A stretch of 20,441 nucleotides of DNA from Muribaculaceae bacterium. Its GTDB lineage: Bacteria > Bacteroidota > Bacteroidia > Bacteroidales > Muribaculaceae. The DNA is taken from NCBI GenBank assembly GCA_009775375.1, contig VSPO01000229.1, positions 1 through 20,441 of the forward strand. Direction: 5' to 3'. Of this stretch, positions 1 to 7,402 are shown in pieces. How positions within the stretch are numbered: position 1 is the first letter of the stretch; every line of letters starts with the position of its first letter. The translations under genes and the position numbers were made by a program. Below the pieces are notes generated by a model. It was given only the letters and a program-made list of their open reading frames with translations, was not told the DNA's origin and made no database searches.

Positions 1-158
1 TTTTATGGCTTTTAGAGGAGTTATGGGGACGATGGAGATTCTAAGAGTTATGGGATTTTTAGGGATGGTTGGGAATGCAAAGATAGCTATGGGAAGGGGA
101 AGATTGATGTTATTTTGAGGAAAATTATGTGGGTAAGATCATAACAAAAATAGATTCG
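1..158. other. Short non-coding flank, purine-rich on + strand
   Basis: This stretch lies downstream of the toxin-like gene. The + strand is rich in G and A, with recurring 'ttatggg' words. It could encode a 37-residue peptide on + (start at 5, stop ending at 119), but the composition is low-complexity (many Gly and Met) and no family is recognised. I see no hairpin terminator. It is most likely intergenic repeat material. Confidence 0.4.
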
Positions 159-977
159 TTAAATTTCATCGGTATCATTGAAATGATCGAAGAAAGAGTA
201 TTGACTGACTATTAAATCGTCAAGTCTGTTGCAAAGAAACGTGCACCTTGAATCATACAAAGGTTGAAGGGTCAGCATTTCGATATCATCCCTTAAATCC
301 ATTCTATTGATATAATGATTGACGAGATGTCGGTCAGGTGTTGCATCCGCAGCAAACAGATAAAAAAATTCACATCCTACGAGTTGCCTGATTTGATTCA
401 GTTTGCTCACTATTATATGCCAAAATAAAGTTGCCCCAATTCTGTTCTTCGCTCCAAATCCATATGATTCCCATTTCTTCTTATATCCATGGTTTATGCA
501 AAAGTGAGATAATTCTACTGCTGGATAAGATTTAGCGACCTGTTTATGGGAAGTCATGAATCCGCCACTTCCAATCAGATTTTCTATGCGTCTTCTGTAT
601 TCAGCAACTTGCTTTTCCTTTTGGTTAAGAATCTCTTTAAGCATTGAGCTGTCTTCCGCTTTTTCAGAAAGTTCCTTCAACTCTAATTTCAACATTTTAT
701 GTTTCTGGAAAAGTTCAAGCTCTTCAAATTCGCTGTAAAGCGTGCCGCATCGGATAGAAAAATAGCAGAGGATTTCGCTGTCGCTGTCAGTCACGATATA
801 ACAAGCTACGTTCCCCGATTTGTCATCATCGAAGGCGTCTCCTTGGATATAGGTGACAAGATTTTCGTTACGGTCATTCTTGAAATCATCTACCTGACGC
901 AAGAAATCATCACGGTCATTTATCCGTACGACAGAAAATGAATTAAGGATTGCAAGCTGATCGTCTGATATTCGCAT
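159..977 (-). CDS. GNAT-like protein, probable toxin of a Panacea (PanAT) pair
   Basis: 272 residues from an ATG at 975-977. It reads as a GNAT-type acetyltransferase fold split by a helical insert. An early strand region is near residues 57-80, a Lys/Glu-rich coiled-coil-like segment at 86-135, and a core at 152-212: strand PAVELSHFCIN, then NRIGATLFWHII as the possible acetyl-CoA loop and helix, then strand CEFFYLFAAD. The order (antitoxin-like gene first, this gene second, 3 bp apart) fits a bicistronic toxin-antitoxin operon. In the PanAT group, Panacea-domain antitoxins pair with many unrelated toxins, and GNAT-like partners are plausible. The acetylation target is not visible. It could instead be a non-toxic acetyltransferase. 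The fold assignment is by eye and only moderately sure. Confidence 0.6.
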   Translation of the reverse strand: MRISDDQLAILNSFSVVRINDRDDFLRQVDDFKNDRNENLVTYIQGDAFDDDKSGNVACYIVTDSDSEILCYFSIRCGTLYSEFEELELFQKHKMLKLELKELSEKAEDSSMLKEILNQKEKQVAEYRRRIENLIGSGGFMTSHKQVAKSYPAVELSHFCINHGYKKKWESYGFGAKNRIGATLFWHIIVSKLNQIRQLVGCEFFYLFAADATPDRHLVNHYINRMDLRDDIEMLTLQPLYDSRCTFLCNRLDDLIVSQYSFFDHFNDTDEI

Positions 978-980
978 GTC

Positions 981-1430
981 TTACCCTTGATACAAAGTCC
1001 TACGGATTAGGATATTGCGAGCATCCTCGCGAATGTCCTCCGTTGAAATCTCCACAGGATTGGATGACGTTTCCTTGTTTTTGGCCTTTCGCCAACAAGA
1101 CTCTCCGTGAGATATATTGCTGAGGGTCCATGAGTCTTTGCCGGCATAAAGCTTGAAGACAGAATCGAGCACGTCGCCATATTCGGCTATTTCAGCTTCC
1201 GAGAGACCTTTTGCTTCGTATACCTTGCTGCGGTTTCTTAGGCAAAGCATCACGGGGCCGTATTTCCATGCCTCGAAACGTTCATCTATGATAGGCTTGT
1301 CCAATCTGACAAAAGACTCCCTTTGGATGAAATAAACAAGCTTATGGAGCTTCATTTCATCCATTTCCCGGTGATACTCCGACATAAATCTGTCTGAAAT
1401 ATATTTTGCCAAAGAAAAAATGTCTACCAT
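981..1430 (-). CDS. Panacea-domain (SocA/DUF4065-like) antitoxin
   Basis: 149 residues from an ATG at 1428-1430. Panacea hallmarks are clear: MKLHKLVYFIQ at 26-36, FEAWKYGPV at 52-60, and a late helix with LSNISH...WRKA at 103-115. In this family (SocA, GepA) the domain acts as a cytosolic antitoxin or proteolytic adaptor that neutralises the product of the adjacent gene. It is the first gene of a two-gene unit; the GNAT-like gene starts 3 bp after its stop. The unit lies downstream of the polysaccharide terminator, so it is probably transcribed separately. The upstream 130 bp are very AT-rich but hold no clear TAnnTTTG box. Confidence 0.82.
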   Translation of the reverse strand: MVDIFSLAKYISDRFMSEYHREMDEMKLHKLVYFIQRESFVRLDKPIIDERFEAWKYGPVMLCLRNRSKVYEAKGLSEAEIAEYGDVLDSVFKLYAGKDSWTLSNISHGESCWRKAKNKETSSNPVEISTEDIREDARNILIRRTLYQG

Positions 1431-1586
1431 AAAATTCTCAATTACTTTATTATGAAACGTCTATCATCTCATGGCGATTGAGAAGTCTTTGCAATATTTT
1501 AAATTTATTTAAAATATTTAACAAAAAAGATTTAAAAACTATAGTTATAATTCATGTTTGCCTATCTTATTCAAGTAGACTAAAGC

Positions 1587-1614
1587 AAAAGGGGCGGACC
1601 TCACGGTTCGCCCC
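1587..1614 (-). terminator. Rho-independent terminator of the polysaccharide operon
   Basis: A 10-bp stem (1591-1600 with 1605-1614, one G-U type mismatch) encloses a 4-base loop (1601-1604). On the minus strand the stem is followed by TTTTGCTTT, a proper T-tract. It lies about 240 bp past the epimerase stop and upstream of the antitoxin gene, so it probably ends the operon and insulates the toxin-antitoxin unit. Confidence 0.8.
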
Positions 1615-1638
1615 TCGCATATGGGTTGATGTTACATA

Positions 1639-1697
1639 ACGACATAATGTCATACGAATCATAAGTTTTATATGTCTTTTCTGATTTTCTGTCAATA
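1639..1697. repeat. Worn copy of the AT-rich hairpin repeat
   Basis: The stretch has the same layout as the copies at 15495-15543, 18381-18432, 18548-18597 and 20195-20241: a GACATAATGTCA-like left arm, an inner TCATAAG, and a TGATTTT..TGTC right arm. It is more diverged than the other copies and lacks the adjoining GC-rich unit. Confidence 0.55.
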
Positions 1698-1800
1698 CGT
1701 ATCTCCTTGCGTCCACGTCCTTAATACTTCATCTCTCATCCTTAATGCATTCCGCACCAGCGGACCCATCCTTTCCGCGCCAGCGGACTCGGCGATCTCA

Positions 1801-1837
1801 AACCACGAAGAACCACGAGTTTAACCACGAAACCACG
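1801..1837. repeat. AACCACG short tandem repeat
   Basis: Four copies of AACCACG start at 1801, 1811, 1823 and 1831, with spacers of 3, 5 and 1 bases. It lies directly downstream of the epimerase stop. No coding role is seen. Confidence 0.75.
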
Positions 1838-1857
1838 TTTTTGGGAGTCAGATCCCT

Positions 1858-2853
1858 CTATTCGGATTTGAAGGTGATGTCGTCTGTGCGGGGATGGACG
1901 AACTCGAATTCGAGGGTGCGGGCGAGACCTTCGTCAAGGGTGTATGGGGCTTTGAAACCGCTGGAATGGGCTTTCTTGGCGTCAAACTGGGTCGTGGCGC
2001 AGAATTTCTTTACGCGCACGGATGAGACGGTCAGTTTTTTGCCTGTCAGTTTGGCGAGTATGTCGAAGCAATAGCCACCAATCATTCCGAGCCAGTAAGG
2101 ATAGTGGGTTGCCGGGATGTGCTTGTTCAGCACCTTGCTGACATGTGCCACGAGCTGATTCATATTGTTGTCGGGTTTGTCAATGTAGTTGAAGACGTTG
2201 TAGCCCTCCGTTACATTGTCAATCATGAACTTCACGAAAGCCACGATATTGCCAACGTATGCCATCGACTTCTTATTCTCGCCTTTACCTACCATCAAGA
2301 ACTTGCCGGAAGAGATTTGCTTAAGGAGATTATAGACATTTCCACGGTTGCGTTCCCCGAAAATCACCGTAGGACGGATAATGTCGATATTCCAGTCAGG
2401 GTGCGACTTATACCAACGCTGCAGCACTTCCTCGGCCTTCCACTTCGACTTGCCGTAATGGTTGAACGGATCGGCCGGATGGTTCTCGTCGGGGTTCTTC
2501 TTATTCAGGCCATAGACAGCTACGGAAGAGAAGAATACAATCCGTTTGATGCCGTTCTTCTCCATGGCCTTCAGCGTTACCTCCATACCGTGCACGTTAG
2601 TGTCGTAATACAGAGACACCGGCGACACATCGTCACGGTGTTGCGCGGCGAGAAGCACCACGAGGTCATACCCCTTAAGCTCCTTGTCCATCTGTTCCTG
2701 CTCGCGCACATCCCCTATGACAGTCACGTCATTGAAGAAATGACTTGGAAGCAGGTCTATATTCTTGCATTCATATTTAAAAGGCTCCTCTTGCAAGAGA
2801 CCAAGAAGCCTTGTGCCAACGAACCCGCTGGCCCCTATCATCGCTATTTTCAT
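1858..2853 (-). CDS. NAD(P)-dependent sugar epimerase/dehydratase (extended SDR)
   Basis: 331 residues from an ATG at 2851-2853, the normal length for an extended short-chain dehydrogenase. The N-terminal Rossmann motif is GASGFVG at 7-13. The active site is SSVAVYG (109-115) with Tyr133 and Lys137 in YGKSK, and the substrate-side motif RPTVIFG is at 160-166. Enzymes of this type epimerise, dehydrate or reduce nucleotide-activated sugars in the cytosol. The exact reaction cannot be read from sequence; GalE-like 4-epimerase or 4-reductase are options. It is the last gene of the operon, 16 bp after the GT2 gene. Its GC content is close to the rest of the chromosome, unlike the AT-rich block further upstream in the operon. 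Confidence 0.85.
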   Translation of the reverse strand: MKIAMIGASGFVGTRLLGLLQEEPFKYECKNIDLLPSHFFNDVTVIGDVREQEQMDKELKGYDLVVLLAAQHRDDVSPVSLYYDTNVHGMEVTLKAMEKNGIKRIVFFSSVAVYGLNKKNPDENHPADPFNHYGKSKWKAEEVLQRWYKSHPDWNIDIIRPTVIFGERNRGNVYNLLKQISSGKFLMVGKGENKKSMAYVGNIVAFVKFMIDNVTEGYNVFNYIDKPDNNMNQLVAHVSKVLNKHIPATHYPYWLGMIGGYCFDILAKLTGKKLTVSSVRVKKFCATTQFDAKKAHSSGFKAPYTLDEGLARTLEFEFVHPRTDDITFKSE

Positions 2854-2869
2854 ATCTTGTGGAAGTATT

Positions 2870-3613
2870 TTATTTTAGATATTTGGCAAAACCCATTATG
2901 GTATAGGTTATCATATCGTAACAGGCAGGGATAAAGGATATGTTCTGATGATTCCTTATCACATTCCAGTATCCTTTGAACATATCAAGTTTATTGGCCG
3001 AACGGGAGTTCTTGGCTTCCCGATACAATGCCGTAATCTCATTTAGATTATAAGCCGTGATACCTTTCTTAAGAATATCGAGCCAGAAACAGAAATCCTC
3101 CTGCGGTATGTGCTTGAATCGGGTATTGCCTATCACATCTTTCCGAATCATCGAGGTGAGACAAGGAATTGAGTTGGATTTAAGCAACTTTCCGTATGTA
3201 GTGATTTCGCGTGTACGGACAATCCGGTTGCCCTGGTTTCCTTCCCAGTCCATCTTCTCATAGAAAGAATAAGAGAGCGCATAGCCATTGGATTCCATGA
3301 AACGGACTTGTTTCTCGAGTTTATGGGGGAGCCAGAGGTCGTCGGCATCGAGGAAGGCGATGTATTTGCCGGAAGCGTTCTCAATACCGATATTGCGGGG
3401 CAACGATGGCGAACCGGACGGAGCGTCGGTTCTGAAATACTTGATCCTTGGGTCGTTTGCGGCATATTTCTCAATGATTTCGCGGCTATTGTCTTTTGAG
3501 TAGTCATCCACGATAAGCATTTCCCAATCATGGTAAGATTGGTTCAATACCGATTCAATAGTGTGTGAAAGATAACTCCCGGCGTTGTAGCATGGAGTGA
3601 TGATTGAGACCAT
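2870..3613 (-). CDS. Glycosyltransferase family 2
   Basis: 247 residues from an ATG at 3611-3613. GT-A fold motifs: VSIITPCYNAGSYL at the N-terminus, the nucleotide-binding Asp pair VDD (35-37), the metal-binding FLDADD (87-92), and QEDFCFWL (171-178) as the likely catalytic-base region. There is no membrane domain, so it should be a soluble or peripheral enzyme at the inner face of the cytoplasmic membrane, adding one sugar to the undecaprenyl-linked repeat unit. Donor and acceptor are unknown. The start codon lies 8 bp from an IS66-type end, so upstream control now depends on the relic; an IS66 -7-like box at 4270-4277 reads toward this gene. Confidence 0.88.
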   Translation of the reverse strand: MVSIITPCYNAGSYLSHTIESVLNQSYHDWEMLIVDDYSKDNSREIIEKYAANDPRIKYFRTDAPSGSPSLPRNIGIENASGKYIAFLDADDLWLPHKLEKQVRFMESNGYALSYSFYEKMDWEGNQGNRIVRTREITTYGKLLKSNSIPCLTSMIRKDVIGNTRFKHIPQEDFCFWLDILKKGITAYNLNEITALYREAKNSRSANKLDMFKGYWNVIRNHQNISFIPACYDMITYTIMGFAKYLK

Positions 3614-3652
3614 AATAGTTTATAAGCGTCCAAGTGCTATGGACATGGGTTA

Positions 3653-3675
3653 TTCAGTGGGATTTTCCCACTGAA
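3653..3675. terminator. Perfect hairpin in IS66 left end (relic 1)
   Basis: A 9-bp perfect inverted repeat, TTCAGTGGG / CCCACTGAA (3653-3661 with 3667-3675), has a 5-base loop. It lies just past the transposase remnant, where a transcription stop or a subterminal structure would be expected. The minus-strand flank lacks a strong T-tract, so termination is uncertain. The same hairpin is kept in relic 2 although the surroundings have changed. Confidence 0.5.
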
Positions 3676-3698
3676 TGTTAAAAATTCGGGTTGTATTT

Positions 3699-3977
3699 TT
3701 AGAGATTGTTAACGGAGAGGCCCATGTTCATGGGGAGGAGATTGGTCAGATTGTCGTATCCGGAGACAATCTTGCGGAACACTTTCCGGAAGTACTCGGA
3801 CACGGAGACCTTCATCAGCCGGTATGTGGAGATCAGCGTTCGATAGACGGCGGAGATTCCCGCCATCTTCGCGCTGCCGTAGAAGAGAGAGTTCTTGCGT
3901 TCGCCCGATATGGGGCGCATGAACACGACAGAGGATTTCTTCTTCCTCCGGATGTCCTTCGACATCCACGGGGACAA
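3699..3977 (-). pseudogene. IS66 transposase C-terminal remnant
   Basis: This frame keeps the end of an IS66 transposase. The segment MRPISGERKNSLFYGSAKMA corresponds to the family's 'RPxxxGRKNxLFxGs' stretch after the catalytic Glu. It is followed by a Tyr/Leu-rich helix and a LLP tail. Upstream the frame is lost and the catalytic DDE core is absent, so it is a dead fragment. Other open frames over the same DNA (3709-3969, 3833-4093 and the + strand) are shadows. Confidence 0.7.
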
Positions 3978-4020
3978 TTCTGTGTCTGGTATCCCGATAC
4001 CATTTGACTCATGCTTGTCA

Positions 4021-4243
4021 TTAATTTTGGAATTCGTCGATTGCTTTGCAATTGTTGAACAGATTCCATGAAACCTTGTTCTTCATGCGCCACGACTGGA
4101 TGCTGACGCCCTTCGGTAGGGCTTCCGCTTTATAGCGGACATAAAAGTTTTCCCAAGGGCATTCGCTTGACGTTCGGCATAATTCAAGCGAGCTTGATTC
4201 TGCCCTCACTTAGCGCGAATTCAAAATCTTCGCTACTGTACAT
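4021..4243 (-). pseudogene. IS66 ORF1 (small DNA-binding accessory protein) remnant
   Basis: The original start is probably the ATG at 4241-4243, 68 bp inside the right end, as in relic 2. That frame stops after about 19 codons. A neighbouring frame carries ENFYVRYKAEALPKGVSIQS and KNKVSWNLF, which resembles the N-terminal helix-turn-helix region of IS66 ORF1 proteins in Bacteroidetes. Frame changes and the missing C-terminus show it is broken. Confidence 0.6.
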
Positions 4244-4269
4244 AATCATTGGTTTTGATTCTACAGCCG

Positions 4270-4277
4270 CAAAGTTA
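4270..4277 (-). promoter_or_regulatory. Outward -7-like box inherited from IS66
   Basis: Read on the minus strand, the DNA gives TAACTTTG, a perfect Bacteroidetes TAnnTTTG -7 box, about 27 bp before the relic's old ORF1 start. No clear TTTG -33 box is found at the usual distance. It may supply transcription toward the GT2 and epimerase genes. In relic 2 the same place reads TAACTTCG (8969-8976), a weakened box. Confidence 0.4.
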
Positions 4278-4430
4278 TATCTTTTGGTCTATTTCGTACT
4301 TGGACGCTTACTGAACCCCGATTTAATTGACTCTAATATCAGTTGAGCGCCAATACTCTTTATAACGACCAGATGGTCAACGCATCCCTAATGTTCTCAA
4401 GATCCGGATTTCCTCACAATCAAATTATGG

Positions 4431-5153
4431 TTATCTCTTTAAATAGCTTATTAGGATAGCTAATCTATATTTTAATCGATAGGATAAAGAATTTGAGCTT
4501 ATTCCGGATGCAGCGTTAGAAACAGAATTGTTATGGCGCCTATAGTCATGTAAAGATTTTGTAATAAAATACGTTTTTCCATACTTTTGAGAAATGAGGC
4601 CTATCCAATTATCATGTACAGGTAAATCATTAGGGAATGGCAATATCCTTGATAATAGCTGTTTTCTGAACGCCATAGCACTTCCATAAAAAGGCATTCT
4701 AATTAAATTTACAAATAATGATTTTGAAATTGGACTATTGGGGAAATATTGGTTTTGATAAATTTTATCTTTTTCATCCATAAGATTAAAATTACACATA
4801 ACACAATCATATTCCCTCAAATAGTTGGTCATGATTTTTACACGGTCAGGATGCCATCTATCATCTTGATCACATAGAAATATTAAATCTCCATTGGCAT
4901 GATTAAGAGCATTCTCAAAATTTTTAGTTGTATATATATGAGCTGCATTTTGATGATTGATCTTGTTTTTTTGATGTCTAAGCAGTTTAATCCTCTTATC
5001 ATTGAAACCATTTATAATTTCTACAGTATTATCTATCGATCCATCATCAGAAATAATAATTTCATCATCATCATTGAGCTGAAACAATATACTGTCTAAT
5101 TGCTTTTTTAAATACTTCCCGCCATTATATGTGGCCATACAAACACTTATCAT
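4431..5153 (-). CDS. Glycosyltransferase family 2 (rhamnosyltransferase-like)
   Basis: 240 residues from an ATG at 5151-5153 that overlaps the previous stop as TAATG, so it is translationally coupled to the GT4 gene. Motifs: SVCMATYNGGKYL at the start, ISDDGS (34-39), LCDQDD (93-98) as the metal-binding triad, HDNW (180-183) and YRRHNNSVS (204-212). The last motif is common in rhamnosyltransferase-like GT2 enzymes. It is soluble and expected at the cytosolic membrane face, building the repeat unit. It is very AT-rich, unlike the GT2 at 2870-3613. It is the last gene of the AT-rich block before IS66 relic 1. Confidence 0.88.
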   Translation of the reverse strand: MISVCMATYNGGKYLKKQLDSILFQLNDDDEIIISDDGSIDNTVEIINGFNDKRIKLLRHQKNKINHQNAAHIYTTKNFENALNHANGDLIFLCDQDDRWHPDRVKIMTNYLREYDCVMCNFNLMDEKDKIYQNQYFPNSPISKSLFVNLIRMPFYGSAMAFRKQLLSRILPFPNDLPVHDNWIGLISQKYGKTYFITKSLHDYRRHNNSVSNAASGISSNSLSYRLKYRLAILISYLKR

Positions 5154-6244
5154 TACAGTAACGATTTATAAACTTTCAAATGTTTTTCAGAACACTTTTT
5201 CCAATCAAAATCCATCGCTCTGCTTTTACCATCCCTTATCAACTTTTTTCTTAAATCTTCATTGTCTAACAGTTTTTCCATTTGTGCAATTAATTGATCT
5301 TTTTCTGTAGGTTCAAAATACAGAGAGCAATCTTGTGCAACTTCAGGAAAACAACTACAGTTAGAAATTATTGTAGGGCATTCTGACGTCATTGCTTCAA
5401 GAATAGGCAATCCAAATCCTTCATAAAAGGAAGGAAATATAAATGCAATCGCATTTCGATATAAATTTACGAGTTGTTCATCTGTCGCTTGTACTATCTT
5501 GACAGAATCACTAACATTCATATGCCGGAATAATTCTTCTTCTGTAGATGTAAATGGAGATCCTGCACAAACTAAATATAAGTCCCTTGAGTTATTTTGT
5601 CTTTTTAATTTAGAGAAAGCTTCAACTACTATTTTAAAGTTTTTATACTCACTTCTTCTTCCTACAAAAAGAAAGTATGGAAAATTGTAGTCTATTCGTC
5701 TTACACTGTTAATATATCCATGATTTACCCCATGATAGATCACGGAAATATTTTCGGAATCAATAGAGGTATATTTTAATATGTCATCTTTTGATGTATT
5801 GCTAATTGTAATGATATGATCAACTTGATTTATCATTTTAATCTGATTACGTTTTATATTACCGCCCGAATTATAGAATTGAGGAATTGCAAAATAATTC
5901 ATATCATGAATAGTCGCTACTGTTTTAGCTCTCTGAGAAACGAATTTCAATCCGTAGCAATCATAATGAGTAGGATGGTATATATCGTAGTTCCCCTCAA
6001 GCAATTTAGGAATTGTAAATAATTTACCAATTTCACTAATTAATCGAGCTTTCCCTCTAAATTGAGATTTATTAAATAATTGTTTAACTTTAATATGACT
6101 CAATTCAGAAACATATTCATTATTCGTGAATTTTAAAGATAAGTCATAAGACTCTTCTGGAAAATTTTTAAGTATTTCCGTAAAATACTTAGATACACCC
6201 CCATACTTTTCCCAAAAACACAGATGATCGTATAATATTTTCAT
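5153..6244 (-). CDS. Glycosyltransferase family 4
   Basis: 363 residues from an ATG at 6242-6244. It has the two-Rossmann-domain GT-B layout: GGVSKY (15-20) near the N-terminus, the linker/donor-domain start FLFVGRRSEYKNF (191-203), and the donor-binding PSFYEGFGLPILEA (271-284), whose two Glu residues form the EX7E motif. Retaining enzymes of this type often transfer mannose, glucose or galactose. The acceptor is presumably the growing lipid-linked repeat unit. The stop overlaps the start of the next gene by one base. No membrane segment is seen. Confidence 0.9.
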   Translation of the reverse strand: MKILYDHLCFWEKYGGVSKYFTEILKNFPEESYDLSLKFTNNEYVSELSHIKVKQLFNKSQFRGKARLISEIGKLFTIPKLLEGNYDIYHPTHYDCYGLKFVSQRAKTVATIHDMNYFAIPQFYNSGGNIKRNQIKMINQVDHIITISNTSKDDILKYTSIDSENISVIYHGVNHGYINSVRRIDYNFPYFLFVGRRSEYKNFKIVVEAFSKLKRQNNSRDLYLVCAGSPFTSTEEELFRHMNVSDSVKIVQATDEQLVNLYRNAIAFIFPSFYEGFGLPILEAMTSECPTIISNCSCFPEVAQDCSLYFEPTEKDQLIAQMEKLLDNEDLRKKLIRDGKSRAMDFDWKKCSEKHLKVYKSLL

Positions 6245-6255
6245 AATCTTGCGAA

Positions 6256-7395
6256 TTAACGATTTAAAGATACTGTTTCATAGACATTTCTTCTGTAATT
6301 GTAATCAGGTTTAGTTATAAGTATATTCTCATACTTCTCTGCGGGACCACTATATCCTGCATATACTTTAAGGAGACAAATCAGCCCAACAACTATTGAA
6401 ATTATCTGTCTATTTTTTATATTCAATAATAACAGATTTGGATATAGAATCCAGTATGAGAATATAAAAAGATTGGGAACCCGTTCAACAAAAACCTTTA
6501 CCTCAAAAAATATCAAGAACGAAAAATAATAGAAAAGAAAACAATTAAAAAAAAGATTGTTTGATTTATGTTGTTTAATTAATTTATTTCGATAATAAAA
6601 GAAAAGAACAAATGCGAACGTTCGCTCGAAATATCCTATTGAGAATTTATATGTTTCCGCACTATTTGAGTACTGATTAATTTTATCATAGAACTGAAGC
6701 ACTTGTAAAAACTGAATATTTTCTATTGCATTATTTATTACACTTATATTAAACAAGAAGATTATATTAGATACAATAAATAAAGACAATATAACAACAT
6801 TTGAGAAATGTAGATTAATAATAAAATATAATGGTAAATATATTAGAGCAGAAGTATGAAACAGAAAACCAATCAGATTTAAACAAATGTATTTATACAA
6901 CTTCTTATTAAGGACATACTGTATAGACAAGAGAAAACAATCAATAGCTTTAACATTTCTATACAGATTAAACTCAAAAATAATACCATTAAACACGACA
7001 AAAAATATCAATGGCAGTATCATCGATTTACAATATCTGCGAAATACATATGCAAACACAAGTGAATCTATAAGAGTATTTACAAAGATCCATATGAAAT
7101 AATTGTCAAATAACGTCTTTACCAAAGAAGAATACATGACAAATCCAGGTTCAAAAGGATATTTTGTAAAATCAAATTTTTCAATATTAACTATGTTAGG
7201 AAGATTTTCATAAAAGGGATAATATGTTATAAAGTCAGACATTATATGACCCCTTAGGCCGATAAAAATCAATAAAATAAAATAAGCTAATATTATTATT
7301 CTTTTCTTCAACCCCTCATATATGGGATTTTTCTCTAAAGTATATAAGCAGAATAGGATAATTACAAGAATCAAATATGGAATACAAATCATCAT
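6256..7395 (-). CDS. EpsG/Wzy-like polysaccharide polymerase (membrane)
   Basis: 379 residues, very hydrophobic, with roughly ten predicted membrane spans. The start is one of two tandem ATGs (7390-7395). EpsG-like marks: GLRGHIMSDFITYYPFY (46-62), FEPGF (81-85), FNLYRNVKA (142-150) and FHTSALIYLP (179-188). Such proteins join lipid-linked repeat units at the periplasmic face. It starts 7 bp after the GT8-like stop and sits beside transferase genes, the usual place for a wzy gene. Polymerases are the most variable genes of such loci, which fits the foreign base composition here. The symbol wzy is functional rather than proven by homology. Confidence 0.82.
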   Translation of the reverse strand: MMICIPYLILVIILFCLYTLEKNPIYEGLKKRIIILAYFILLIFIGLRGHIMSDFITYYPFYENLPNIVNIEKFDFTKYPFEPGFVMYSSLVKTLFDNYFIWIFVNTLIDSLVFAYVFRRYCKSMILPLIFFVVFNGIIFEFNLYRNVKAIDCFLLSIQYVLNKKLYKYICLNLIGFLFHTSALIYLPLYFIINLHFSNVVILSLFIVSNIIFLFNISVINNAIENIQFLQVLQFYDKINQYSNSAETYKFSIGYFERTFAFVLFFYYRNKLIKQHKSNNLFFNCFLFYYFSFLIFFEVKVFVERVPNLFIFSYWILYPNLLLLNIKNRQIISIVVGLICLLKVYAGYSGPAEKYENILITKPDYNYRRNVYETVSLNR

Positions 7396-7402
7396 CTCTC
7401 AA

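Larger units (their letters stand above)
1431..1857. other. Intergenic region with terminator and mosaic repeats
   Basis: 427 bp without a gene. From the antitoxin start outward it holds: an AT-rich stretch (about 1490-1560) likely carrying the toxin-antitoxin promoter; the terminator at 1587-1614; a worn copy of the AT-rich hairpin repeat (1639-1697); a 'cttaatacttcat' repeat (1720-1745); two small dyads of the form TCCGC-n4-GCGGA (1751-1764 and 1774-1787); and four AACCACG units (1801, 1811, 1823, 1831). A possible + strand reading frame at 1745-2074 is a shadow of the epimerase plus repeats. Confidence 0.7.
3622..4311 (-). mobile_element. Deleted IS66-family element (relic 1)
   Basis: Both ends are present. 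The left is ataagcgtccaag (3622-3634); the right, cttggacgcttac (4299-4311), is the inverted GTAAGCGTCCAAG typical of IS66 termini. Inside are remnants of ORF1 next to the right end and of the transposase C-terminus next to the left end; everything between has been deleted. No 8-bp target duplication remains (3614-3621 aatagttt against 4312-4319 tgaacccc). The left 98 bp match relic 2 with 6 differences and the right 76 bp with 7. It cannot move by itself. Confidence 0.85.

Noticed and set aside
2104..2934. Long + strand reading frame of 276 codons
   Set aside because: It lies opposite the SDR epimerase, whose Rossmann and YxxxK motifs are intact; the + product has no recognisable motif. It is a shadow frame.
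3614..4319. 8-bp target duplication around IS66 relic 1
   Set aside because: Flanks aatagttt and tgaacccc do not match; relic 2 flanks (tcatatct, agatattt) do not match either, nor do outer flanks across both relics.
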